Positions 16,914 through 26,045 are shown, counted from the first letter of the stretch. The stretch is 64,000 bases of DNA from Microvirga flavescens (GCF_003290125.1 NZ_QMKH01000010.1:1-64000), one strand, 5' to 3'. Translations and numbers: made by a program. The notes: a model not told the origin generated them from the sequence alone.

Positions 16914-18488
16914 ATGATCATGATGCTTCTTTCGCGTGATGATATCCTTGGCGTTTACGATTCACCCGGAAGAGAAACGCTGGAGCTCCTGAGCAGCGCG
17001 TTCGAATCTGCCTTGGCTCCGGCGAAGGGTGACCGATCTTCGCGCGCGCGCAAATCGGCGGGGGACGACGAGAACGAGGAGAAGGAAAAACGCTCGCCCG
17101 ACGCCTCAAAGGAATCTGCGGCGCGCCGCGCCATCGCCAAGCGGCTTCGACATGCCACGCAGCACGATTCCCTTACCGGCCTCTGCAACCGTCAACATTT
17201 TCAGGATCTCTTCAAACGAGCGCTTGCCCGTGCGCGTGATGCCGGCAGCGGGCTCGCTTTTCTCTTGATGGATCTCGACAACTTCAAGGACGTGAACAAC
17301 ACCCTCGGTCACCAGGCCGGAGACGCGATCCTGATCGAGACAGGGGAGACTATTCAGACGCTACTGAGCGCCGACGACACGCTAGGCCGCTTCGGAGGCG
17401 ACGAATTCGCCCTTCTCATCCCCAACGTCTCGAGCGCGGAGTGCATAAGCTCCATCATCCAACGGCTGCTCTCCGTCGTCGGGGCGTCCGTGCCGCGCCT
17501 GAGTCCGAACCTGCGTTCCAGCGCGAGCCTCGGCGTCAGCCTGTTTCCGGATCACGGCTCGGAGGTCAGCGAACTGATCCAGAACGCGGAGCTTGCTCTC
17601 TACCGCGCGAAGGCCAACGGGCGGGGCCGTGCGGAGGTCTATGCTCCGCACATGCGCGCGGCTTTCACGCAGCGCCTCGATCAGATGTCGGCGTTCCGGA
17701 CTCTCCTCGAAGCCGGCAGCGTGAGGCCTTACTACCAACCTCAGGTGCGACTTACGGATCGTCGCTCTCATGGTTTCGAGGCCCTGGCGCGCTGGATTTT
17801 GCCCAACGGGGATATTCTTTTTCCCAAGGACTTTCAGGCTGCGCTGGAAGATCCCGACGCGGCGATCCTGCTCGGCGAACATATGCTGCAAAGCGTGAGC
17901 GACGATCTGTGCCGGTGGCGCGAAGGCGGAATGCCTCCGTGCAAGGTCTCCGTCAATGTCACCGCGCCGGAGCTCAACCGCGGCGACTATCCTGAGAAAG
18001 TTGCCGCCGTTCTCGCGGCGAAGGGCATTCCGCCTTCACAACTGACTATCGAGATCACGGAGACCGTTCTTCTCGACGAGAACGTGACGCAGCTCGCAAA
18101 GACCCTGAACGATCTGCATAAGCTCGGCGTTTCAATCGCGCTTGATGATTTCGGAACCGGCTTTGCGACATTGACGCATCTGCGCACCCATCCCATCGAC
18201 CAGATCAAGATCGACCGCTCCTTCATTGCGGAACTCACCTCGAACGACGACGACAACGCCATCGTCCGGGCGATGCTGAGCCTCGCGCGAAGCCTCGGAA
18301 TCGAGACAGTGGCCGAGGGGCTTGAGACTGAAGCGCAACTGCGGTGCCTACAGATGCTGGGCTGCGAATACGCGCAAGGATTCTACTTCAGCCGCGCTGT
18401 CACGGCCGACGAGGCCGAAGCCTATTTCCGCGCACATCGCGCCTACAGACGGGCGACTTTCGCGCAGTTCCGCCTTGCCGTCGCCTAG
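16914..18488 (+). CDS. Cytoplasmic GGDEF-EAL cyclic-di-GMP enzyme
   Basis: From ATG 16914 the product is 524 aa with no membrane segment. An N-terminal charged region of about 95 residues precedes a GGDEF domain with the intact active site RFGGDEFALL. The EAL domain follows with GFEALARW, SVNVTAPEL, EITETVLLD, DDFGTGF, IKIDRSFI and AEGLET all present. Both diguanylate cyclase and phosphodiesterase activities are therefore chemically possible. The inhibitory I-site Arg is replaced (SADD where RxxD is expected), so product inhibition may be lost. Sitting between the flagellar cluster and a chemoreceptor, it probably tunes motility versus attachment. The exact start is uncertain: three ATGs lie within 12 bp and none has a strong ribosome site. 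Confidence 0.88.
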   Translation: MIMMLLSRDDILGVYDSPGRETLELLSSAFESALAPAKGDRSSRARKSAGDDENEEKEKRSPDASKESAARRAIAKRLRHATQHDSLTGLCNRQHFQDLFKRALARARDAGSGLAFLLMDLDNFKDVNNTLGHQAGDAILIETGETIQTLLSADDTLGRFGGDEFALLIPNVSSAECISSIIQRLLSVVGASVPRLSPNLRSSASLGVSLFPDHGSEVSELIQNAELALYRAKANGRGRAEVYAPHMRAAFTQRLDQMSAFRTLLEAGSVRPYYQPQVRLTDRRSHGFEALARWILPNGDILFPKDFQAALEDPDAAILLGEHMLQSVSDDLCRWREGGMPPCKVSVNVTAPELNRGDYPEKVAAVLAAKGIPPSQLTIEITETVLLDENVTQLAKTLNDLHKLGVSIALDDFGTGFATLTHLRTHPIDQIKIDRSFIAELTSNDDDNAIVRAMLSLARSLGIETVAEGLETEAQLRCLQMLGCEYAQGFYFSRAVTADEAEAYFRAHRAYRRATFAQFRLAVA

Positions 18489-18519
18489 AAGATGATCGTT
18501 TAGACCGCCGGATCATGCT

Positions 18520-19872
18520 CTAGGCGGCCATTTTCTCCTGATCGGAGAGCGCGGCTTCCAGGAAACGGTCAATGTCCTGCCGCAGGCGGCGAAGCTGCTG
18601 GTCGAGCGTGTGCTTGGCCTGTGTCACCTGCTGCGCAGCTTCAGCGGCAGAGGTCGCGGAACCGCTCAGCGTTTCGATGCTCCGCACCACGACCTGCGTA
18701 TGGCCCGTCGTCTGCTGCACGTTCATCGCGATTTCGGATGTCACCGCCGATTGTTCCTCCACCGCCGCCGCGATGGCGGTGGCGATGCGGCTCACTTCCT
18801 CGATGACGTGGGCAATCTCCTCGATCTCACTCGCGCTCTTGTCGGTCGCCTGCTGAATGGCGCCGATGCGGGAGCCGATTTCGGTCGTCGCCTGCGCCGT
18901 TTGCGTCGCAAGCGTCTTCACCTCCTGCGCGACGACGGCAAAGCCCTTTCCGACTTCGCCCGCATGGGCCGCCTCGATCGTTGCATTCAACGCCAGAAGG
19001 TTCGTCTGCGCCGCGATTTGGTCGATCAGGTCGATCACATCGCCGATCTGCCGCGCCTGCTGCGCGAGGCTCGCCACCGATTCCTTCGTGCGTTGCGCGC
19101 TCTCGAAAGCCTTCCGCGCCACATCGGCGGAGCGCCCGGCCTGCTGGCCGATCTCCCGCACGGAAACGGCAAGTTGCTCCGTCGCTGCCGCGCCCGATTG
19201 CATGCTCAAGGCGGTCTGCTCCGATGTAGTCGCAACCTCGCCGGCGAGCGCACGCGCCTCACCTGTCGCGTGGTCGAGCACGGTCGCGCTCTGCTCGAGA
19301 GCCTCGCTCGCCTCGTGCGAGATCCGCAGGCTGGCCTGCACAGCGTCGGAGAATTGCGTCACCGCTTCGAACAGTTCCTTGCCACGTCTCTGGCGCTCTT
19401 CGACCAGCGCGTTCTGGTAGACGGAGATGGCGTAGTCCATGTCGAGCATGACGGCCTTGTTCATCGCCTCGACCTTGCGCGCCAGCGAGGCGCCGCTGAA
19501 ACGGTGCTTCGTCGCGAGGACATGCAGCAACTCGTTCATGATGAAGGAGTAGCCGCCGATATACCAGCGTGGTTCCAGGCCGATCTTGTTGTGGATGAGG
19601 CCGATGCGCCCGATGCTCTCCACATAGGCTTCATCGAACCGCCCGCTGAAAAGACGCGCCCAATGCTGCGATTGCGCCGCGACAAGACGAGGCTTGCTCG
19701 TACCGACCATGCCGGCAAGCTTCGGCACGCTATTCAGGTGAGCGTAAAACCGTTCGAGCATCTGGGGCAGGGCCTGCTCGATGATGGGCCACAAGGCGCG
19801 CAGCTCTTCCGAGACACCGTCATCGATACCCAGAAAGGCCAGACGTTCCGCAAGCGCGCTGTTGGTTTGCAT
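18520..19872 (-). CDS. Globin-coupled methyl-accepting chemotaxis sensor (HemAT-like)
   Basis: This 450-aa protein lacks membrane helices. Residues 1-165 form a protoglobin-type sensor with the proximal haem ligand probably His94 ([19 protein letters not shown]). The C-terminal half is a chemoreceptor signalling coiled coil. It contains the hairpin tip core [20 protein letters not shown] and [20 protein letters not shown]. It should bind oxygen through haem and signal to CheA in the cytoplasm, giving aerotaxis. No che genes are in the window. Its stop is 31 bp from the end of the convergent GGDEF-EAL gene. Confidence 0.92.
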   Translation of the reverse strand: MQTNSALAERLAFLGIDDGVSEELRALWPIIEQALPQMLERFYAHLNSVPKLAGMVGTSKPRLVAAQSQHWARLFSGRFDEAYVESIGRIGLIHNKIGLEPRWYIGGYSFIMNELLHVLATKHRFSGASLARKVEAMNKAVMLDMDYAISVYQNALVEERQRRGKELFEAVTQFSDAVQASLRISHEASEALEQSATVLDHATGEARALAGEVATTSEQTALSMQSGAAATEQLAVSVREIGQQAGRSADVARKAFESAQRTKESVASLAQQARQIGDVIDLIDQIAAQTNLLALNATIEAAHAGEVGKGFAVVAQEVKTLATQTAQATTEIGSRIGAIQQATDKSASEIEEIAHVIEEVSRIATAIAAAVEEQSAVTSEIAMNVQQTTGHTQVVVRSIETLSGSATSAAEAAQQVTQAKHTLDQQLRRLRQDIDRFLEAALSDQEKMAA

Positions 19873-19966
19873 GGTTGTGCCCCAGCTTCGATCGAGAAGG
19901 AGGCTTTAAGGCGCGAAGATTGGCCCAGGCTTGCACGGAGGCATCACGAGCCCTGCCTCACGAATG

Positions 19967-19988
19967 AAAAAAGCCGCCTCGCGGCGGC
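19967..19988 (-). terminator. Rho-independent terminator after gapR
   Basis: GCCGCC-TCGC-GGCGGC forms a 6-bp all-GC stem (19973-19988). On the minus strand six T residues follow (19972-19967). It lies 32 bp past the stop of the minus-strand gapR gene and separates it from the chemoreceptor gene. Confidence 0.8.
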
Positions 19989-20020
19989 CTTGTTCTAAGC
20001 AGGTTTTACGAACGGAAAAA

Positions 20021-20281
20021 TCAGCCGGCCATGCCCAGTGCCTGCATGTAGAGTTCGAGGATCGCCTCCTCTTCCTGACGCTCGGCGTAATCACGTTTGC
20101 GGATGGAGACGATCTTGCGCAGGACCTTGGTGTCGAAGCCATTGCCCTTGGCCTCGGAATAGACATCCTTGATGTCACCCGCGATGCCCGCCTTTTCCTC
20201 TTCAAGACGCTCGATGCGCTCGATGAAGGCCTTCAGTTGATCGGCCGCGACAGATTCGGTCTGAAAAGATGCGTCGTCCAT
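20021..20281 (-). CDS. gapR: Nucleoid-associated protein GapR (DUF2312)
   Basis: The 86-aa product begins [20 protein letters not shown]. The rest is the charged helical DUF2312 sequence ([20 protein letters not shown], then [19 protein letters not shown]). In Caulobacter this protein, GapR, clamps overtwisted DNA ahead of replication and transcription. Upstream in-frame codons exist but are not conserved in the family. A strong terminator follows. Confidence 0.92.
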   Translation of the reverse strand: MDDASFQTESVAADQLKAFIERIERLEEEKAGIAGDIKDVYSEAKGNGFDTKVLRKIVSIRKRDYAERQEEEAILELYMQALGMAG

Positions 20282-20337
20282 GAAAGTGTTTCCGTAATCG
20301 TTGGTTTCAGGTGAAGGGTGAAGCCTCTTCCATGAGG

Positions 20338-20643
20338 CTAGTGAGAGGGTTTCGACTTTTCGAACTGCGCCAGTTGAACTGGATCGGCTTCGCTCTGGTA
20401 ACGCGCCTTCCAGTCCTCGTAAGGCATGCCATAGACCATGAGGCGACTGTCGTCCTTCGACAAAGCCAAACCCCGTTCGTCGGCGGCCTCCTTGAGCCAG
20501 TTCGAGAGGCAGTTGCGGCAAAAGCCGGCGAGGTTCATGAGGTCGATGTTCTGCACATCGCTGCGCGCGCGCAAATGCTCCGCCAGCCGGCGGAAGGCCG
20601 CGGCTTCGAGTTCGGTCTGGAGCGTTTTGTCGATCCCGCTCAT
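20338..20643 (-). CDS. DUF1244 family protein
   Basis: From ATG 20643 (MSGIDKTLQ) the product is 101 aa. The family core is clear: [20 protein letters not shown] and [20 protein letters not shown]. The Cys-x2-Cys pair is a hallmark of DUF1244, a small conserved alphaproteobacterial and gammaproteobacterial family of unknown function. It starts 11 bp after the amidohydrolase gene on the same strand, suggesting one transcript. The Cys pair could bind metal, but nothing proves it. Confidence 0.88.
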   Translation of the reverse strand: MSGIDKTLQTELEAAAFRRLAEHLRARSDVQNIDLMNLAGFCRNCLSNWLKEAADERGLALSKDDSRLMVYGMPYEDWKARYQSEADPVQLAQFEKSKPSH

Positions 20644-20654
20644 GGGTTCCTCAA

Positions 20655-21488
20655 TCAACGGCGACGAAGCCGTTCTCGCGTGCGCGTCGCGTGGGGCTTC
20701 GGCGTGCGCAGGTCCGGGTTTGCGGCCAGCGGCGTCAGAAGCTTCGCGAACCGCTCCGCCCATTGTTCCGCGCCTTCGTCCGTGGCGATCAGATCCTGCC
20801 GGATTTCGACGAGAGCGTTGGCAAGCCCCCGGCGGGTTGCATGCCGGTCGATGGTATCGCCCGCCAGCGCCCCGTCATAAGGCTCGTTGTCGCCCACCAC
20901 CAACCCGTCCTCGGCAGCAAGGCCGTCGAGGATTGGGCGGGCGAATCGGTCGTCCACGTCCCAGAGGATGCCCACATGCCAGGGGCGGGGCCAACCCCGC
21001 CACAGGGGCGTGAAGCTGTGGATTGTGACGATAACCGGCGGATTCCCGCTCCCTATGGCATTCTCGACCGCCGCCTGGATGGCGGCGTCATAAGGATCGT
21101 AGAACCGGGCGATGCGGCGCTGAACCTCCGCCTCGTCTGCCCTGGCGTTTCCGGGCACGACCGCCCCGTCGGACAGGCGCATGACGAGCGTCGGGTCGTC
21201 CCGCCCCCGGTTGGGATCGATGAGAAGGCGCGAGAACCGGGTCAGGATGGCCGGCGCGCCGAGACGCCTGGCCAGCGAGCGCGTGACCGCCGCCGCCCCG
21301 ATGTCATAGGCGATGTGGCGCTCGAACTGCGCGGGCGGCAGGCCGAGATCGCCATAATCCTCCGGCACGGCGTTCGAGGCGTGGTCGCACAGCAACAGAA
21401 CGCCGGATTCAAGTGAGCCCGGAATGGTTTCGACGGGGTGCGGAGCCGGAGAAGGCGCGTCCAGGACAGGCGCGAGGGAAGCGGACAT
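20655..21488 (-). CDS. N-formylglutamate amidohydrolase family protein
   Basis: A 277-aa cytoplasmic protein with the family features LLLCDHASNAVPEDYGDLGL near the start. LLIDPNRGRDDPTLVMRLSD and PPVIVTIHSFTPLWRG follow. In the HutG-type reaction N-formyl-L-glutamate is hydrolysed to glutamate and formate; many rhizobial relatives are uncharacterised and may act on other amides. No other hut genes are nearby. It leads a probable operon with DUF1244 and perhaps gapR. A second, divergent family member is at 26840-27727. Confidence 0.82.
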   Translation of the reverse strand: MSASLAPVLDAPSPAPHPVETIPGSLESGVLLLCDHASNAVPEDYGDLGLPPAQFERHIAYDIGAAAVTRSLARRLGAPAILTRFSRLLIDPNRGRDDPTLVMRLSDGAVVPGNARADEAEVQRRIARFYDPYDAAIQAAVENAIGSGNPPVIVTIHSFTPLWRGWPRPWHVGILWDVDDRFARPILDGLAAEDGLVVGDNEPYDGALAGDTIDRHATRRGLANALVEIRQDLIATDEGAEQWAERFAKLLTPLAANPDLRTPKPHATRTRERLRRR

Positions 21489-21592
21489 TCGAAAAAATCT
21501 GGCGAAGAATGGCTTGAGGTGATGCCAACTCGCTTAAACTGCCATAGGAGCCTTGGCAACGCGCGCCTTGCGCACACCAATCCCGAACGGCC

Positions 21593-22510
21593 ATGACCTC
21601 GACACCCCAAGCCGCCAGCCAGAATTCCGGATTCGCCAGCGCCTTCATGGCCCTGTGCGCCGGAGCCGTCGCTATGGGAGCGTCTCCGATTTTCGTGCGC
21701 TTTGCTTCGGCCGATGTGGGGCCCTTTGCCAGCGCCTTCTGGCGCGTGGCGCTTGCCCTGCCTGTCCTCTGGATCTGGATGCGGATCGAGGAGACGAAGG
21801 CGAGCCCCGGAACGCCGCGCGTCACCTTCAGCAAGGCCTCGATCCTTGCTGGCCTCGCCTTCACGGGGGACCTGTTTTTCTGGCACCTGTCCATTCTCGC
21901 CACCACCGTCGCCAATGCGACCTTTTTTGCGACGACGGCGCCGCTCTTCGTGATCCTGATCGTCTGGCTCGTCCTCAAGCAGCGGATCTCGCGGGGGACG
22001 ATCATCGGCCTTGCTTGCTGCCTTCTCGGGGGAGTTGCCCTGATCGGCCAGAGCATCAATGTCGATCCGGCGCGTATCCGTGGGGATCTCTATGGTATCG
22101 CCACCGCCTTTTTCTTCGGGCTCTACTTCCTGACCGTCGAGCGCGCCCGCAAGACGGCGGGTGCGGCGCGGGTGACGTTCGAGGCTGGCCTCGTGACCTC
22201 GGCGTGCCTCCTCATCATCGCGCTGCTCTTCGAAAACCGCATCGTCCCTCAGACCCTGCAAGGCATTGCGGCGCTCACAGCCCTCGCCTTCATCAGCCAG
22301 GCCGGCGGCATCGGGCTTCTAGCGGTGGCTCTCGGCCGCCTGCCATCGGTGTTTTCGTCCCTGGTCATTTTTCTCGAGGCGGTGGCCGCCGCAGCCTTTG
22401 GCTGGGTGGTGCTGGGTGAGGCCCTTACCCTGCCGCAAATCCTTGGCGGCGCGCTGATTTTCGTCGGTATCTGGGCGGCGCGGCCGAAGCCCAAGGCAAT
22501 AGCCGGCTAA
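21593..22510 (+). CDS. EamA/DMT family transporter
   Basis: The 305-aa protein has about ten hydrophobic helices arranged as two EamA repeats. Both repeats are visible: FVRFASADVGPFASAFWRVA in the first, VVLGEALTLPQILGGALIFV in the second. Such drug/metabolite transporters export small metabolites across the inner membrane, and the substrate cannot be told from sequence. It is transcribed divergently from the amidohydrolase gene, with about 100 bp between them. Confidence 0.88.
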   Translation: MTSTPQAASQNSGFASAFMALCAGAVAMGASPIFVRFASADVGPFASAFWRVALALPVLWIWMRIEETKASPGTPRVTFSKASILAGLAFTGDLFFWHLSILATTVANATFFATTAPLFVILIVWLVLKQRISRGTIIGLACCLLGGVALIGQSINVDPARIRGDLYGIATAFFFGLYFLTVERARKTAGAARVTFEAGLVTSACLLIIALLFENRIVPQTLQGIAALTALAFISQAGGIGLLAVALGRLPSVFSSLVIFLEAVAAAAFGWVVLGEALTLPQILGGALIFVGIWAARPKPKAIAG

Positions 22511-22515
22511 TCTTC

Positions 22516-22533
22516 CACAGGGATTTCCCTGTG
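22516..22533 (+). terminator. Weak hairpin after the EamA gene
   Basis: CACAGGGA and TCCCTGTG form an 8-bp stem with a 2-base loop just after the stop codon. The sequence following is ATAAATTTG rather than a clean T run, so terminator function is uncertain. Confidence 0.35.
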
Positions 22534-22658
22534 ATAAATTTGTATTCTGCGTATCCTAGAGAGTTGAGGCCTTGATGCCTCGCCTGTTCTGACCGACAAC
22601 GATTCGACACAGTGATTTGAAGATTGGCCGTTCTTTTTGACGGATCGCACCAACATCC

Positions 22659-23120
22659 ATGACTGGCCCTGAAACCATTTTCGCTCGAAACCGGCGGCGA
22701 AGCCTATGGCTTGCGGCGCTTGCGGGCGTCGGCCTGCTCGTTGCCGCCGCTCCGGCCCGGGCCGATTTGCGCCTGTGCAACATGACGCCGAGCCGCGTCG
22801 GGGTGGCGCTGGGCTATCGCGACAATCAGGGCTGGATCACCGAAGGGTGGTGGAACCTGAATTCGCGCGCCTGCGAAACCCTGCTCAAGGGGCAACTCGC
22901 CGGACGCTTCTATTACATCTACGCCCTCGACTACGACCGTGGCGGCGATTGGAGCGGACGGTCCTTCATGTGCACGCGAGAGCGTGAATTCACCATTCGC
23001 GGGACCGAGGATTGCCTCGCCCGCGGCTTCGACCGCAGCGGCTTCTTCGAGGTCGATACAGGCGAACAACAAAGCTGGACGATCCAGCTCACAGACACGA
23101 ACCGCCCAGGGGGGCAATAA
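22659..23120 (+). CDS. DUF1036 family secreted protein
   Basis: The 153-aa precursor has an N-terminal signal (LWLAALAGVGLLVAAAPARA). A DUF1036 domain follows with LRLCNMTPSRVGVALGYRDN and GWITEGWWNLNSRACETLLK. A Cys pattern follows (MCTREREF and EDCLARGF) that could give periplasmic disulfides. The family is common upstream of pyruvate kinase in Rhizobiales and its function is unknown. It ends 3 bp before pyk, so they are probably co-transcribed. Confidence 0.85.
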   Translation: MTGPETIFARNRRRSLWLAALAGVGLLVAAAPARADLRLCNMTPSRVGVALGYRDNQGWITEGWWNLNSRACETLLKGQLAGRFYYIYALDYDRGGDWSGRSFMCTREREFTIRGTEDCLARGFDRSGFFEVDTGEQQSWTIQLTDTNRPGGQ

Positions 23121-23123
23121 AAT

Positions 23124-24560
23124 ATGCGCCGCGCACGACGCACGAAAATCCTCGCAACACTTGGTCCGGCCTCCGAAAATCCGGAGATGATCGAGAAGCT
23201 CTGCCGCGCTGGAGCGGACGTCTTCCGCCTCAACATGAGCCATCTGGCGCGCGAAAAGCTGCCCGAGCGCGTGGAGATGATCCGCAGCGTCGAAGCCAAG
23301 TGCAAGCGCCCCATCGCGATTCTGGCCGACCTTCAGGGGCCGAAGCTGCGCGTCGGCACCTTCGAGAACGACAGCGCCATGCTGGTGCCGGGCCAGACCT
23401 TCATTCTCGATGCGGACAAGACCCCGGGCAACGAAAAGCGGGTTCACCTGCCGCACCCTGAAATCCTGTCCTCGCTGGAGCCCGGCCACACGGTGCTGAT
23501 CGACGATGGCAAGCTTCGCCTGCGCGTGAAATCAGTGAAACAGGGCTCGGCGACCACGGAAGTCGAGGTCGCCGGCAAGATTTCGAATCGCAAGGGCGTG
23601 AGCCTGCCCGATACGACGATCCCCGTCGCCGCCATGACGGAGAAGGACCGCTCGGACCTCGAAGCCGCCCTCGCCGCAGGCGTGGACTGGATCGCCCTCT
23701 CCTTCGTGCAGCGTCCGGAAGACGTCGCCGAGGTGAAGAAGGTGGCGCGCGGCAAGGCGCTCGTCATGTCCAAACTCGAAAAGCCGCAGGCCATCGCCCG
23801 CCTCGACGAGATCGTCGAGATTTCCGACGCGGTCATGGTCGCCCGTGGCGACCTTGGCGTGGAAATGCCCCTCGAGAAGGTTCCCGGCATCCAGAAGCGG
23901 ATCGTCCGCACGGCGCGCAAGCTCGGCAAGCCCGTCGTGGTGGCGACCCAGATGCTCGAATCCATGATCACGGCCCCGGTTCCGACCCGCGCGGAAGTCT
24001 CCGACGTCGCGACCGCCGTCTATGACGGCGCGGACGCGGTGATGCTCTCGGCGGAAAGCGCCTCCGGCCAGTATCCGGTGGAAGCCGTGGCGACCATGAA
24101 CCGGATTGCCGAGGAAGTGGAGCAGGATCAGGCCTATTGGTCGATCATGCAGGCCCAGCGGATCGAGCCCGAAGCCACGGGTTCGGACGCTATCGCCGCT
24201 GGCGCGCACCAGATCGCCGACACGCTGCACCTGAAATCCATCGCCGCCTGGACTTCGTCGGGCTCCACCGCGTTCCGTCTCGCTCGCGAGCGTCCGAACT
24301 CGACGGTGCTGGCGCTGACGCCGAACATCAACACGGCCCGCCGCCTCGCGCTGGTCTGGGGTGTTCACGCCATCCGCACGAAGGACGCGAGCGACATCGA
24401 CGACATGACCGCCCGCGCCTGCAAGTTCGCGGTCCGCGAAGGGCTCTCCGACGTCAACGACCGCATCATCATCGTTGCGGGCGTGCCGTTCGGAACGCCC
24501 GGCGCCACCAACATGGTGCGCGTCGCCTTCATCACGCAGGAACATGCGGCGCAGGCTTGA
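23124..24560 (+). CDS. pyk: Pyruvate kinase
   Basis: At 478 aa this is a complete pyruvate kinase, converting phosphoenolpyruvate and ADP to pyruvate and ATP. Visible motifs are TKILATLGPASENPEMIEKL at the start, the substrate/metal site MSKLEKPQAIARLDEIVE, and the signature VMVARGDLGVEMPLEKVPG. Also present are TQMLESMI and the C-terminal regulatory-domain segment WTSSGSTAFRLARERP. It follows the DUF1036 gene with almost no gap. Confidence 0.97.
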   Translation: MRRARRTKILATLGPASENPEMIEKLCRAGADVFRLNMSHLAREKLPERVEMIRSVEAKCKRPIAILADLQGPKLRVGTFENDSAMLVPGQTFILDADKTPGNEKRVHLPHPEILSSLEPGHTVLIDDGKLRLRVKSVKQGSATTEVEVAGKISNRKGVSLPDTTIPVAAMTEKDRSDLEAALAAGVDWIALSFVQRPEDVAEVKKVARGKALVMSKLEKPQAIARLDEIVEISDAVMVARGDLGVEMPLEKVPGIQKRIVRTARKLGKPVVVATQMLESMITAPVPTRAEVSDVATAVYDGADAVMLSAESASGQYPVEAVATMNRIAEEVEQDQAYWSIMQAQRIEPEATGSDAIAAGAHQIADTLHLKSIAAWTSSGSTAFRLARERPNSTVLALTPNINTARRLALVWGVHAIRTKDASDIDDMTARACKFAVREGLSDVNDRIIIVAGVPFGTPGATNMVRVAFITQEHAAQA

Positions 24561-24619
24561 GCGCGATGGGCGCGCCGCGCCTGAAGGGCTTTGAAAGATC
24601 GTCACATGGCGTTAGCTTG

Positions 24620-24650
24620 ACCTTTGAGAGACGCACGGTCTCTCAAAGGT
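24620..24650 (+). promoter_or_regulatory. Perfect 12-bp hairpin that buries the ribosome site of the GNAT gene
   Basis: ACCTTTGAGAGA and TCTCTCAAAGGT are perfect inverted repeats with a 7-base loop. The right arm contains AAAGG, the only Shine-Dalgarno candidate for the ATG at 24657. In mRNA the ribosome site would be base-paired. In DNA the same dyad could be an operator. It also follows pyk and could help end that transcript, but there is no T run. Confidence 0.6.
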
Positions 24651-24656
24651 TTGCCC

Positions 24657-25208
24657 ATGTCTTATTCCGCTCAACCCGTCCCATCTCTTAAAAGAGAACC
24701 GGTGATCCGGCGTCTTGCTGCAACCGACAGCATCGACGATCTGACCAGCCTTCTGCACCGCGCCTATGCGGGGCTCGCGGCGATGGGCTTCAACTATACC
24801 GCTGTTGACCAGAGCGCCGATGTTACGCTCGCCCGCATTGCGGACGGGCTGTGTTTCGTCGCCGAGATGGACAGCACCATCGTCGGCACCATCATGTACT
24901 ACCCATCCGGCACGAAGGGCGGCTGCCCGTGGTATGACAGGCCGAACATCGCCAAGATCGGACAGTTCGGTGTCGAGCCCTCATGCCAGGGAACAGGCGT
25001 CGGGGCTTTGTTGCTCCAACGCGCGGAAGCCGAAGCGGCTCTTGCCGGCGCAGACGAGATCGCGCTCGATACGGCGGAAGAGGCGCACCATCTGGTGTCC
25101 TGGTATGGCCGATGCGGCTATCGCTTCATCGAGCACGCCCAGTGGGACGGGAAGGTCTATCGCAGCGTGATCCTGAGCAAGCCGCTTCACGCCTTGAACG
25201 CGTCATGA
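24657..25208 (+). CDS. GNAT family N-acetyltransferase
   Basis: From ATG 24657 the product is 183 aa. It has the acetyl-CoA fold with the motif A region FGVEPSCQGTGVGALLLQRA (Q/RxxGxG/A pattern) and DEIALDTAEEAHHLVSWYGR, followed by CGYRFIEHAQWDGKVYRSVI. It should transfer an acetyl group to an amine on a small molecule or protein; the substrate is not predictable. The start is fixed by a ribosome site that lies inside a perfect hairpin, hinting at translational control. Confidence 0.85.
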   Translation: MSYSAQPVPSLKREPVIRRLAATDSIDDLTSLLHRAYAGLAAMGFNYTAVDQSADVTLARIADGLCFVAEMDSTIVGTIMYYPSGTKGGCPWYDRPNIAKIGQFGVEPSCQGTGVGALLLQRAEAEAALAGADEIALDTAEEAHHLVSWYGRCGYRFIEHAQWDGKVYRSVILSKPLHALNAS

Positions 25209-25242
25209 CACGTTCCACGAGAGTTTGGCGGCCAATCGCGCT

Positions 25243-25845
25243 CTAAAGATCGAGCCCGTCGATCTCCGGAGCGAGGTGGTCGACGATTTTCTTGAGTATC
25301 GGAAATTGCGGGTTGATCGCCAGCGCCCGGCGGTAGGCGTTCAGTGCGCGGGCCTTGTCGTCGGACGCCATGTAGATATGGCCGAGTCCCGCCCAGGCGT
25401 TGAACTGGCGCGGCTCGAGCTTCAGCGTCTGACGTAAATCGGCCATCGCGCTCACCGGATCGTCCAACAGGTAGAACACCGTCGCGCGCTGGTTCCACGC
25501 CTCAGCCCAGTTGGGCTGGAGCGTGATGACCCGGTCGAGCAATTCGACGGCCAGCGGATAATCCTTCGCCTCGACAGCCTCGTTCGCGCGGCTCAGGAGA
25601 AGGTCGGCGGTATCGGAGCCGGAACGCTCCCAACGCTTTTCGATCTGCGCGGCGATGCCTTTCGCCTCGTCCTCATCCTGCGCCTTGGCCAGGCGATCGA
25701 ACAGGCTGTCCAGCGTGATGGGGCGGCGGGCCTGCTGCGGGCGGGGTGTTTCCTGCGGAGATTTTGGAGGCGTGCTCTCCTGTGCCTGAACCGGGATGGC
25801 GGTCAGGCCGATGAAGCCGGCAAGGAGGAACGCAAAAAGCCGCAT
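25243..25845 (-). CDS. Periplasmic tetratricopeptide repeat protein
   Basis: ATG 25845 opens with a signal peptide (MRLFAFLLAGFIGLTAIPVQ), giving 200 aa. After a Pro/Gln-rich linker there are about three TPR units. Examples are AVELLDRVITLQPNWAEAWN, AMADLRQTLKLEPRQFNAWA and ALNAYRRALAINPQFPILKK. TPRs mediate protein-protein contacts, and no partner is obvious. The start codon falls inside an 11-bp-stem hairpin (25842-25873) and there is no good ribosome site, so expression may be low or regulated. Confidence 0.82.
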   Translation of the reverse strand: MRLFAFLLAGFIGLTAIPVQAQESTPPKSPQETPRPQQARRPITLDSLFDRLAKAQDEDEAKGIAAQIEKRWERSGSDTADLLLSRANEAVEAKDYPLAVELLDRVITLQPNWAEAWNQRATVFYLLDDPVSAMADLRQTLKLEPRQFNAWAGLGHIYMASDDKARALNAYRRALAINPQFPILKKIVDHLAPEIDGLDL

Positions 25846-25873
25846 GCCGGAACCATGTAGGATTCCGGCATGC
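25842..25873 (-). promoter_or_regulatory. Hairpin overlapping the TPR gene start codon
   Basis: GCATGCCGGAA and TTCCGGCATGC form an 11-bp perfect stem with a 10-base loop. The start codon of the TPR gene sits in the stem. The same hairpin lies downstream of rpmJ on the minus strand and might act as its terminator, although no T run follows. Confidence 0.45.
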
Positions 25874-25919
25874 GGCGTCAATTCCGATTTGGCGCGGCGT
25901 CGCCGCACCTGAGAAGAGC

Positions 25920-26045
25920 TTAGCCCTGACGAGCCTTGTAGCGCTTCTGCGTCTTGTTGATGATGTACACCCGGCCCTTGCGACGAACGAGCTGGTTGTC
26001 GCGGTGACGTCCGCGGATGGACTTCAACGAGTTACGGATCTTCAT
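25920..26045 (-). CDS. rpmJ: 50S ribosomal protein bL36
   Basis: A 41-aa gene beginning [20 protein letters not shown] and ending RYKARQG, read directly from the minus strand. This is the longer, zinc-independent form of L36 typical of alphaproteobacteria: the Cys/His zinc ligands of the other form are absent. It binds 23S rRNA in the large subunit. A purine-rich GGAGATCC precedes the start. Confidence 0.95.
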   Translation of the reverse strand: MKIRNSLKSIRGRHRDNQLVRRKGRVYIINKTQKRYKARQG

